A DNA stretch of 53,234 bases from Verrucomicrobiota bacterium (GTDB taxonomy: Bacteria; Verrucomicrobiota; Verrucomicrobiia; Opitutales; Opitutaceae): contig CANIWJ010000009.1 in assembly GCA_947471035.1 (NCBI GenBank), positions 1-53,234 on the forward strand. The letters are read 5' to 3'. Both the position numbers and the translations under genes were made by a program. Below the pieces are notes generated by a model. The model was given only the letters and a program-made list of their open reading frames with translations, had not been told where the DNA came from and did not search any database. Positions 10,378-17,092 of this stretch are shown here, one piece after another; position 1 is the stretch's first letter; each line of letters opens with the position of its first letter.

Positions 10378-11496
10378 TCAGGTCCATGCGTGGCCGACAA
10401 GTTCAAGCGTATGGCACGGTTGGGTGACTAAAGTAGGAACGCAGATTGGCGGGCTGGTTGGTTGAGACTTCGGCGGGAGTGAGGGGCCGTCGTGAAAAAC
10501 GTCCGGAGAAAGCACGCCTTGGTGCGGCTGTGCAGAGGCGGTTTCGATGCGGTGGAGCCCCCAACCACAAGATCCACCACCAACTCGGCGTGACGCAGCG
10601 GCATACGATCCAAACCGGCGAGGCGATTTTCTCCGGGCAACCGATTCAGGGTGATCCAGCCCAAGCCATCCTCCAGGCTGGCGCAACGGGTGGGTTCGGA
10701 GCACAGCACGACATCTGGGCGGTGTTTTTTCCAGATGCTTTTGTAGCGAAGCAAATGCGCGGCAGTCTCCGACGTAGAAAGGAAGTCGAGCCACATCGGG
10801 GTGTTGGTAAGCGAATGAGAGGCAGGCTCCCTGCATGAGTTGGCTGGCCCGCGTGGCTATGGTGCCGTGCAGGGCGAGCAAGGGGCGGCGATAACCGAGA
10901 TGATAGGCCCGTTGAAGGCAGGTATGCACATCGGTAAAAAGGTCGGGCGCGATGTAGCTCATGGCCTGGGCTTGGAAGTGCAGATCGCATGTAGCTGCTG
11001 AAAAACCTGTGAGATCAAAAGGCGCGTTTCCGTCGGGCGCTCGCCGCTGCGGCGTGGCAAAAATCAAACCCTTGATGTTGCGATAAAGCAATATGCCGCG
11101 CAGGCGGTCGGGGGTCATGCCCGGCTCATTGCAGCGAAATTCCTCGAGCTTATAGCCCAGTGCTTCGGCGCGCTTGCGAGCGCCGTCCCGGAGCGGAAAC
11201 AGCGATGTATCGACTTCCCACAGGCCCGGACGCTCGTGCTGAGTTATGAGAGCGAGGGTGGAGTAATCGTCGTGTTGGCGGCGGCGCCCGGAGACGTGCG
11301 CCATGAGTTCGGACATTTTGGCGTCGCGCTGGTAACCCAGTTGGACGGCGATTTCGCTGACGCGACGGATCAGAGCCTGAGAAACTCCCGGCTTATGGTT
11401 TAACGCCAGCGACACCGCCGCGATGGACACACCGGACACACCGGCGGCTTTGGCAACGTCGCGTAAGTTGGGGCGGCATGGGCTCAGGGTTCTCAT
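10378..11496 (-). CDS. LacI-family transcriptional regulator, damaged (two compensating frameshifts)
   Basis: The ORF is open to the end, but its middle is out of register. Starting at ATG 11496 it gives an N-terminal LacI helix-turn-helix (NLRDVAKAAGVSG...VSLALNHKPGVS) and a periplasmic-binding-protein-like effector domain close to the intact regulator at 27599-28672. From the A6 run at 10725-10730 the conserved sequence HRPDVVLCSEPT moves to another frame. It returns to the original frame at the C5 run (G5 on the coding strand) at 10558-10562, giving LHRIETASAQ...HDGPSLPP, which aligns without gaps to the paralogue's LHRRELGVPK...VDGPSLPP. About 55 codons between the runs are therefore scrambled. 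The recognition region also carries an extra Gly-Val-Ser from a 9-bp duplication. A longer ORF from 11553 exists, but it runs into the upstream terminator and precedes the conserved start. Either sequencing error in homopolymers or real decay could explain the shifts. Confidence 0.75.
   Translation of the reverse strand: MRTLSPCRPNLRDVAKAAGVSGVSIAAVSLALNHKPGVSQALIRRVSEIAVQLGYQRDAKMSELMAHVSGRRRQHDDYSTLALITQHERPGLWEVDTSLFPLRDGARKRAEALGYKLEEFRCNEPGMTPDRLRGILLYRNIKGLIFATPQRRAPDGNAPFDLTGFSAATCDLHFQAQAMSYIAPDLFTDVHTCLQRAYHLGYRRPLLALHGTIATRASQLMQGACLSFAYQHPDVARLPFYVGDCRAFASLQKHLEKTPPRCRAVLRTHPLRQPGGWLGLDHPESVARRKSPRRFGSYAAASRRVGGGSCGWGLHRIETASAQPHQGVLSPDVFHDGPSLPPKSQPTSPPICVPTLVTQPCHTLELVGHAWT
11425..11442 (-). 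repeat. Perfect 9-bp tandem duplication within a LacI HTH
   Basis: GGACACACC occurs twice back to back on the plus strand. On the coding strand it adds one Gly-Val-Ser, turning the usual AGVSxxTVS of LacI helix-turn-helix motifs into AGVSGVSIAAVS. The extra residues fall at the turn and start of the recognition helix. Confidence 0.9.
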
Positions 11497-11550
11497 GCGG
11501 TTTTGGGGTAAGAAATCCGTGGGGAGGCGGGCTGGCGCGGGAGCGATCCA

Positions 11551-11588
11551 CAAAACAAAAAAGGGCCAGCCACGATAAGGGCCGGCCC
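11551..11588 (-). terminator. Rho-independent terminator
   Basis: Read on the minus strand, a 9-bp stem (GGGCCGGCC / GGCTGGCCC with one G-U pair, 8-nt loop) is followed at once by TTTTTTGTTTT. It lies 35 bp past the stop of the 11623-12426 PEP-CTERM gene and separates it from the LacI gene below. Confidence 0.9.
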
Positions 11589-11622
11589 AGCTAGAAAGAA
11601 CTCGCCGGGGGCGAGGGGATAC

Positions 11623-12426
11623 TCAGACGCGACGACTGCGGCGGCGCGTGGCGGCCAGTCCGAGGACACCGAGGCCGGCAAGCGCGGCGTAGGTGGAGGG
11701 CTCGGGGATGGCGCTGTAGTTGATTACGAGGGATGTTGCCGTGGCGTTACCTTCTTTCGAGGTGATACGGAAGAATTCGCTTATTGCGACGACGGTCGGC
11801 TGGCCGATCCAGAGGTTCAAATTGCCACCGGCAGAACTCAAGACCGTGCTTGAGATCGAGGCTTGGCTGGTGAACACAAGATTGCTTGTGCCTGCGGTGG
11901 AGGCATCGCCGGTATAACTGGCGAGAAGCGTGTTCGTGTAGTCGGTACCGGCAGTGCGGGCACCCACCGAACCAGCCCACGGCGTATCAAGCGCGGCGTT
12001 GGGGCCCGAGGTAAAGTTCGCCTTGTTGTTCCAAGCGGCCGAACCTTCCGTGCCTGAGTTTACACCATTCAAAGCGCCCTCAATCCAGTCGGCGTTTGCG
12101 GAGGCAAGTTGATAGACGTTCATTGTCACAGAGGTGCCTGAACCGTTTGCATTCGACTTCAAGGTTAGCGTGACGCTGTCGATAGAGATGCCCGAAGTCG
12201 GCAGCGAACTGAGGTCGAAACGGAATAAGCCGGTGAACGGGCCGACTGTCGCATGATTGCTGATAAGCAGTTCTGTCGCACCACCCCAAGACTGATCTGA
12301 AGAACCACCGCGCAGGTATGTATCCGCAGTCGGGTTGAGGGTAAGGGTAGCGGCCTGAGTCGAGGTTGCCAGGCTGGCCGAAGCAATGAGGCCGAGGAAG
12401 GCGAGACGGAGTGAAGATGCAGTCAT
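11623..12426 (-). CDS. PEP-CTERM protein with DNRLRE/CBM96-like domain, 267 aa
   Basis: Residues 1-25 are a signal peptide (ending STQA). Residues 26-235 fit the DNRLRE beta-sandwich family: TLTLNPTADTYLRGGSSDQSWGG and then FRFDLSSLPTSG with SIDSVTLTL are hallmarks. The C-terminus is a PEP-CTERM signal: IPEPSTYAALAGLG, a hydrophobic helix, and the basic end TRRRSRRV. In this system an exosortase recognises PEP and the protein becomes surface- or matrix-associated. No exosortase gene is in the window. The gene has its own terminator and faces a LacI-gene remnant at 12535-12609, matching the divergent PEP-CTERM/LacI layout at 13026-15168 and 26653-28672. The ligand is unknown; carbohydrate binding is a family-level guess. 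Confidence 0.88.
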   Translation of the reverse strand: MTASSLRLAFLGLIASASLATSTQAATLTLNPTADTYLRGGSSDQSWGGATELLISNHATVGPFTGLFRFDLSSLPTSGISIDSVTLTLKSNANGSGTSVTMNVYQLASANADWIEGALNGVNSGTEGSAAWNNKANFTSGPNAALDTPWAGSVGARTAGTDYTNTLLASYTGDASTAGTSNLVFTSQASISSTVLSSAGGNLNLWIGQPTVVAISEFFRITSKEGNATATSLVINYSAIPEPSTYAALAGLGVLGLAATRRRSRRV

Positions 12427-12534
12427 GGCAGTTTTTTAGATTTTAGGGTGATCGCGAATAGAAGGTTTGAGGTTTAGGCCGACCAACTATGTGCAATATG
12501 GCGAAGGTGTGTCTGAATAGTGAAGAGCCGTGGC

Positions 12535-12609
12535 GTTAAAATGGTTGAACGTGGATTTTTAGCAAAATCATCCGTAGAGTCCCGCTGCGACGCGCGAGCG
12601 GGTGCTGGC
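12535..12609 (+). pseudogene. Remnant of a LacI-family gene (operator and HTH fragment)
   Basis: Two blocks match the intact LacI gene at 14077 and its leader. The 16-bp palindromic element GTTAAAATGGTTGAAC at 12535-12550 equals 14051-14066. The 23 bp at 12587-12609 equal 14185-14207, which encode the end of that regulator's HTH region (ATRERVLA). The spacing has shrunk from 118 bp to 36 bp, and no reading frame remains. Orientation and distance from the PEP-CTERM start (109 bp here, 117 bp there) indicate that a divergent regulator once stood here and was mostly deleted. Confidence 0.7.
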
Positions 12610-12907
12610 AGTCGGTAAAGTCGCTGTATCATCAACATCCGACTCGTGCTCAGGCTCTACGCGGAGCCTCCGACCACCGGTGGACTATAGTGCAAGCGAA
12701 AGTCCGAGTATAAAGGGCGACCCGCCTCTCGGTTTAATACCCATACCGATTACCTCTCGCCTTTAGACTTTACCGCAAAGGCTTGGCGAAGTGCAAAGAG
12801 GTCATTCTTTCACGGGCTATTGCGAACTTCGCGGCACAGCTCTTGCGCGTTAAAACATGTCCAGTTTATTCAGGGCTTGGTAGCAGGCACACTTTAGAAA
12901 TTCTGGA
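12610..12907. other. Non-coding stretch, no gene recognised
   Basis: No ORF with convincing content was found. A 37-bp region around 12653-12690 holds a small hairpin (AGGCTC/GAGCCT) and the palindrome CCACCGGTGG. It may be further debris of the deleted regulator, but no match could be made by eye. Confidence 0.4.
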
Positions 12908-12940
12908 TCAAAAAAATCTGCTTCGTGATGAAGCAGATTT
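12908..12940 (-). terminator. Rho-independent terminator (distal of a pair)
   Basis: A perfect 11-bp inverted repeat (AAATCTGCTTC / GAAGCAGATTT, 5-nt loop) runs on the minus strand into a T7 tract and then GATCC. It sits about 85 bp beyond the stop of the 13026-13934 gene and backs up the proximal hairpin at 12970-13010. Confidence 0.85.
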
Positions 12941-12969
12941 GAAAGGGGCGGCTGATATCAACCGGACAG

Positions 12970-13010
12970 AAACTAAAATGCCCCATCTCCTTTGTGAGGC
13001 AGATGGGGCA
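12970..13010 (-). terminator. Rho-independent terminator (proximal of a pair)
   Basis: A perfect 10-bp stem (TGCCCCATCT / AGATGGGGCA, 12-nt loop) is followed on the minus strand by TTTTAGTTTC. It begins 16 bp after the stop of the 13026-13934 PEP-CTERM gene. Two terminators in series suggest a highly expressed gene. Confidence 0.8.
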
Positions 13011-13025
13011 GCGGTATAAATTCGA

Positions 13026-13934
13026 TCAGCTACGGCGGCGGCGCGTCGCGGCCAGACCCAGCACCCCGAGGCCGGCAAGCGCGGCGTAGGTAGAGGGCTC
13101 TGGGATGGCGGAGACGGGAACCACGTCGGCGAAGGTCGTGCCGAAACGGATTTCGTCGAAGACCAAGCCACCGTTCGCGTTCACCGAACGGATTTCGGGG
13201 TTCTGGATGGCGAAGTCTGTCGCAGTAGCGGAGATACTCGCTGTATCAGATGCAGAGGTTGGGTTCAGCCAAACGTTTAAGGTGTCGTTCCCGGCTGAGT
13301 TAAAGTCATAACGAAAGACAAAAAGGTTTGGGTTTACCGTGCTTAGAGACGAGGCGAGGATCGATCCAGTAGCACCAATTGTGTTTGTTCCGCTGGTGTC
13401 GGTGAGGGCGATATTCGCCCCCGTCCCTGTTTGCCGAATGCTTGTTCCGGTGCCTCCGGCGGCTGTGGACAGATTGAAAATCATCTGCGAACCACTTCCG
13501 CCGGTCCACGCAGTACCTGAAACAAGGAAGCTGCCCCAAAGCGTTCCCGTGACGCCGGTTCCGCCTACGTGAGTTCCTGAGCCTTTAAGTCCGGCAAGGG
13601 CATAAGCGCCTCCTGCATCGAGAGCAAGGTATCGGTCATTGCGGAACACACCTCCCAGATTTGCGGCGAGGCCCGAGGATGCAAAGGCTGTGTAGGAGGC
13701 GTTGATACCAGTGTAGCTGAGTCCGCTGGCCGCGACGGTGCCGGTCGTGCCAGCAGTATTCCATGCGGGGTTGCTTGGTGAACGCCAGCCACTGCCGCCG
13801 GTCTGACCGGTGATGTTAGCAGCCGAGGTGTAATTAAAATCCTCGTAGGTGAGTAGGGTGGCTGTGGCGGTAGTGGCGGCGACGGCCGCGAGCGTGCCAA
13901 GAGTAGCGATGAGGCGGAGTGAAGGGGAGTTCAT
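13026..13934 (-). CDS. PEP-CTERM protein with concanavalin-like domain, 302 aa
   Basis: The signal peptide is residues 1-26 (ending TATA). Residues 27-272 are a concanavalin/laminin-G-like sandwich: TYEDFNYTSAANI at the start, LFVFRYDFNSAGNDTLNVWLNP in the middle and LVFDEIRFGTTFADV at the end. The same marker phrases occur in the concanavalin modules of the giant proteins at 4225, 19340 and 46570, so this is a stand-alone form of that module. The C-terminus is a PEP-CTERM signal (IPEPSTYAALAGLG, then TRRRRS) almost identical to that of the 11623-12426 protein, even as DNA. Two terminators follow the gene. It is divergent from the LacI gene at 14077, with about 140 bp between starts, and is the likely target of that regulator. 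Ligand unknown. Confidence 0.88.
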   Translation of the reverse strand: MNSPSLRLIATLGTLAAVAATTATATLLTYEDFNYTSAANITGQTGGSGWRSPSNPAWNTAGTTGTVAASGLSYTGINASYTAFASSGLAANLGGVFRNDRYLALDAGGAYALAGLKGSGTHVGGTGVTGTLWGSFLVSGTAWTGGSGSQMIFNLSTAAGGTGTSIRQTGTGANIALTDTSGTNTIGATGSILASSLSTVNPNLFVFRYDFNSAGNDTLNVWLNPTSASDTASISATATDFAIQNPEIRSVNANGGLVFDEIRFGTTFADVVPVSAIPEPSTYAALAGLGVLGLAATRRRRS

Positions 13935-14050
13935 GGAGGGTTAGCGAAGTGGGTTTGGGGTCAGGCAGCTGGTTTTGCTATGAATACAACTTTTGAAGAC
14001 TGATTACTGGAAAGGCGGGTTGGTCAAATCAAGTGCAATTTAACCGCGTT

Positions 14051-14066
14051 GTTAAAATGGTTGAAC
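14051..14066. promoter_or_regulatory. Candidate LacI operator GTTNAA-N4-TTNAAC
   Basis: The imperfect palindrome GTTAAAATGGTTGAAC lies 10 bp before ATG 14077 of a LacI gene, in the region shared with a divergent PEP-CTERM gene. An identical copy sits at 12535-12550 before the other PEP-CTERM gene. Autoregulation and control of the divergent gene are inferred from position. Confidence 0.5.
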
Positions 14067-14076
14067 TGACCGTGCT

Positions 14077-15168
14077 ATGCCCAAACTTAGGCACATGCCG
14101 CAACTCTCCGACATCGCTCGAAAGGCGAAGGTCTCGGTCTCCACCGTGTCACTTGCCCTACGCAACCGTCCGCAGATTCCTGCCGCGACGCGCGAGCGGG
14201 TGCTGGCGGCGGCGCAGGCGCTGGGTTATCAGCCTAATCCTCTCGTCAGTGCTTATCAGGCCAATGTGCGCAGCGGGCGTCACCAGCGCTATCGCGGCAC
14301 TATCGCCTGGATTGACGATACGCGGCCGGGGGACATGAAAAATCAAGGCACCGCCTACAAGCAGATGCTGCACGGCGCGCAGGAACAAGCGGGTGCGCAG
14401 GGTTTTGCCCTGGATGTGCTTAGTGTGCCGGATATCGATCCGAATAATGACGTGGGCAACAAGACCCGATTGGAGCGAATCATGGTCGCACGCGGCATGG
14501 TGGGAGCGATTTTCCCGCCTTTGTGGTGGGCGCGTATGCTCACCTACGACTGGAGCACGGTGGCGGTGGCGGCCTACGGGAGTAACGCAGGGTTTGTGGA
14601 GAAATACGCTCAGACCGGTTTAGATTATCTACGTTACACCCATGTGGTAACGGATGTGTATCAGGATACACGACTTGCTTTGGCGCATTTACGGAGATTG
14701 GGCTATCGTCGCATCGCACTGATAACGTCACAATATCAGGAAATCGGTGCCAGTTACCGTTATACCGCCGCCCGCTATGCCTTTTCCTGTGAATACCCTG
14801 ATGTGCCGTTAATCCCCCCCTGGGTCGCGCAACAAGCCGTGACGGCGAAAGCGCCTGCTGGCTTTCGTGATTGGTTGCAGGCGGCGCGGCCCGATGCGGT
14901 GCTTACTACGCTAGGTTGTTCACGTGCATGGCTTTCTGAGTGCGGATTGGATGCGCCTAGGGATATCGGCCTGGCCCATCCTTTTCTCAGCTCGGGCGAA
15001 GAAGGATGGAGCGGGGTGCGCGAAAACTATACTCTAGTCGGACGCACCTTGTTGGATGCCGTGATTGCACAAGTCTTGCGTGGAGAACGTGGTGCCCCCC
15101 TTAACCCCAAGTCCATGGTGATTACTGGAAACTGGGAGGCAGGGGAAACGACCCGGGTCGTAAGTTGA
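14077..15168 (+). CDS. LacI-family transcriptional regulator, 363 aa
   Basis: The N-terminal helix-turn-helix is typical (QLSDIARKAKVSVSTVSLALRNRP), followed by the hinge (ALGYQPNPLVSAY) and a periplasmic-binding-protein-like effector domain to the C-terminus, including LRRLGYRRIALIT. Family members repress or activate sugar-related genes and respond to a small ligand. ATG 14077 gives six extra residues; ATG 14095 has a weak TAGG at a better distance and gives the usual MPQLSDIA start, so the true start is uncertain. It is divergent from the PEP-CTERM gene at 13026-13934, with a candidate operator between them. The FAD oxidoreductase and toroid genes lie downstream on the same strand and may also be targets. 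The effector is unknown. Confidence 0.93.
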   Translation: MPKLRHMPQLSDIARKAKVSVSTVSLALRNRPQIPAATRERVLAAAQALGYQPNPLVSAYQANVRSGRHQRYRGTIAWIDDTRPGDMKNQGTAYKQMLHGAQEQAGAQGFALDVLSVPDIDPNNDVGNKTRLERIMVARGMVGAIFPPLWWARMLTYDWSTVAVAAYGSNAGFVEKYAQTGLDYLRYTHVVTDVYQDTRLALAHLRRLGYRRIALITSQYQEIGASYRYTAARYAFSCEYPDVPLIPPWVAQQAVTAKAPAGFRDWLQAARPDAVLTTLGCSRAWLSECGLDAPRDIGLAHPFLSSGEEGWSGVRENYTLVGRTLLDAVIAQVLRGERGAPLNPKSMVITGNWEAGETTRVVS

Positions 15169-15228
15169 ATAATCATCTTATTAATAAAGGGATTATAAAG
15201 ACATGGAGCCCACCTGTGGCGGCTATCC

Positions 15229-15260
15229 GGTTGATACCCGTGCAAGGGTCTTAATCAACC
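15229..15260 (+). terminator. Hairpin after the LacI gene, possible terminator or attenuator
   Basis: GGTTGAT and ATCAACC pair around an inner ACCC/GGGT stem with a 6-nt loop. No T tract follows, so a Rho-independent terminator is not clear. Its position 60 bp past the LacI stop and before the oxidoreductase gene allows either role. Confidence 0.4.
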
Positions 15261-15289
15261 ACTTGAACTCGCCCTTGCTTGTCCTGTGA

Positions 15290-15312
15290 TTACCGGCCGA
15301 ATTTATCGGTAA
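15290..15312. promoter_or_regulatory. Inverted repeat just before the oxidoreductase start
   Basis: TTACCG and CGGTAA are separated by 11 bp and end one base before ATG 15314. This could be an operator or a structure covering the start; no Shine-Dalgarno is evident there. Confidence 0.3.
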
Positions 15313-15313
15313 T

Positions 15314-17092
15314 ATGGGACTTACATCAGGTCGGATCGAAACTGATTTGCTGGTCGCTGGAGGCGGTCTGGCAGGCGTCTGCGCCGCGCTCGCGGCGGCG
15401 CGCAACGGCCTGCGGGTCGTGCTCGTGCAAAACCGCTCCGTGCTGGGCGGAAACGCCTCGTCGGAGATCCGTATGCACATCGTGGGCGCTGACGCCCATG
15501 GCCAAAAACCCGGTGCGCGCGAGACGGGTTTGCTCGAGGAGATCCGTCTCCTAGACGCCGCGCAAAACCCGCAGCGTTCCGCCGCCGTTTTCGACCTGCT
15601 GCTCTACACGTTGGTGGACGCCGAGCCGGGGATCACGTTGCTGCTCGACACCGATGTGATCGGGGCGGAAACGTCTGCGGGCTTGATCACCTCCGTCCGC
15701 GCGTTGAGCCAGAGCACCGAGGAGGAGTTTGTCATCCGTGCGAAATTCTACGCCGACTGCACGGGCGACGGGCGGCTGGGGGCCGAGGCGGGTGCGGATT
15801 TCACCGAGGGCCGAGAGGCGCGCTCAGAGTTCGATGAGCCGCTGGCCCGCGAGGTGCGCGATACGCACCGGCTAGGCAGTTCGATGATGTTTATGGCCCG
15901 CGATCAGGGGCGGCCAATGCCTTTCAAGGCACCGGCTTGGGCGCGTCGTTTCCGTGCCGAGGAGTTTCAGGGGCACCGCGATATTTTTTCCTACGAATAC
16001 GGTTACTGGTGGTTCGAGTGCGGCGGCCAACTTGACACCATCAAGGATGACGAGCGCATCCGTCGCGATTGCCGGGCGATCGCGCTTGGCGTTTGGGATT
16101 ACGTGAAAAACTCCGGAGCGCACCCCGGCGCGGCGAACTGGGCGCTGGACTGGGTCGCGCCCATCACGGGCAAGCGAGAGAGCCGGCGTTTTCTCGGACC
16201 GGTTATTCTCACCGAACACGATATCCGGCGGGCAGAAACCCGCCACGATACGGTGGCCTACGGCGGCTGGCCGATGGACTTGCATCCTCCGGCGGGCGTA
16301 GATGCGCCGCTGGAGCCCGCCTGCACCCAGCACTGGTTTCCCCACCTCTTCAGCATCCCCTACGGCGCGCTGTATTCACGCAATGTGGGCAATCTTTTCT
16401 TTGCCGGGCGCAATATTTCCGCGACCCACGTCGCCTTTGCGGCGACCCGTGTGATGGGCACCTGCGCTGTAATGGGGCAGGCCATAGGCACCGCCGCCGC
16501 GCAACTCGTCCGCCAGGGAGCGGCCTGCTGTGGTGCGGCCGACCTCGTGGCGCTGCGCCGTCAGTTAGCGCGCGACGACGTCTTCCTGCCCGGCTATCGC
16601 AACGAGGATATGCACGACCTCGCCCGTCGCGCCACTGCCACCGCCGACAGCGCGACGCCGACGGGACCGGCGGCGGCTGTGCTCGACGGCCTCTCCCGCG
16701 ATCAACGCGCCGTCTGGGGGCCGTGGGCGGACGAGGCCACGCATGCCTGGCAGGCCGCCGCTCCGCAGGGCGCACTCACGCTCACGTGGACGCAGCCCGT
16801 GGTGCTGCGCGAAGTGCGTATCACGTTCGACACCGGGTTAGCGCGCGAGCTGATCCTCAGCGGCAGCGACAAGGCCAGCGCCAAGACCCTGCGCGCCCCG
16901 ATGCCCGAGTGCGTGCGGAGCTACCGCCTGCGCCTCGACGGCGAGGTGATCGCGGAAGTGACGGATAATTTACTGCGTCATTGCGTGCATCGCCTGCCGG
17001 CCTCGCGCTCGGTGAGCATCCTTGCGCTGGAGTGTGTCGCCACCCATGGCGGCGGCGCACCCCGGGTTTTTGAGATTCGCGCTTATGAATAA
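15314..17092 (+). CDS. FAD-dependent oxidoreductase (FAD_oxidored family), 592 aa
   Basis: The N-terminus has the Rossmann dinucleotide-binding motif DLLVAGGGLAGVCAA (residues 11-25), followed by VLVQNRSVLGGNASSE, in which GGN/GGNASSE is a signature of the FAD_oxidored (pfam12831) group. The distal FAD motif is at about 357-395: NLFFAGRNISATHVAFAATR and then MGTCAVMGQAIG. The last 120 residues form a beta-rich extension, perhaps a sandwich (ALTLTWTQPVVLREVRITF). No signal peptide is seen, so the enzyme is probably cytoplasmic. The substrate is unknown. Relatives in Verrucomicrobiota and Planctomycetota often sit beside sugar-degradation genes. Its stop overlaps the start of the next gene (ATGAATAA), so the two are translationally coupled. 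Confidence 0.92.
   Translation: MGLTSGRIETDLLVAGGGLAGVCAALAAARNGLRVVLVQNRSVLGGNASSEIRMHIVGADAHGQKPGARETGLLEEIRLLDAAQNPQRSAAVFDLLLYTLVDAEPGITLLLDTDVIGAETSAGLITSVRALSQSTEEEFVIRAKFYADCTGDGRLGAEAGADFTEGREARSEFDEPLAREVRDTHRLGSSMMFMARDQGRPMPFKAPAWARRFRAEEFQGHRDIFSYEYGYWWFECGGQLDTIKDDERIRRDCRAIALGVWDYVKNSGAHPGAANWALDWVAPITGKRESRRFLGPVILTEHDIRRAETRHDTVAYGGWPMDLHPPAGVDAPLEPACTQHWFPHLFSIPYGALYSRNVGNLFFAGRNISATHVAFAATRVMGTCAVMGQAIGTAAAQLVRQGAACCGAADLVALRRQLARDDVFLPGYRNEDMHDLARRATATADSATPTGPAAAVLDGLSRDQRAVWGPWADEATHAWQAAAPQGALTLTWTQPVVLREVRITFDTGLARELILSGSDKASAKTLRAPMPECVRSYRLRLDGEVIAEVTDNLLRHCVHRLPASRSVSILALECVATHGGGAPRVFEIRAYE

Noticed and set aside
10725-10730. Programmed ribosomal frameshift at the A6 run of the LacI gene
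   Set aside because: The needed change is +1 (skip one base), not the -1 slip expected at an A AAA AAC site, and the frame must be restored later at an unrelated G run. Indels explain both.
12783-13019. 78-codon plus-strand ORF
   Set aside because: It runs through two terminator hairpins of the opposite strand and shows no recognisable protein features.
17022-17084. Upstream TTG start adding 21 residues to the toroid gene
   Set aside because: The extra residues are read inside the end of the oxidoreductase gene. ATG 17085 overlapping the stop is the usual coupled arrangement.
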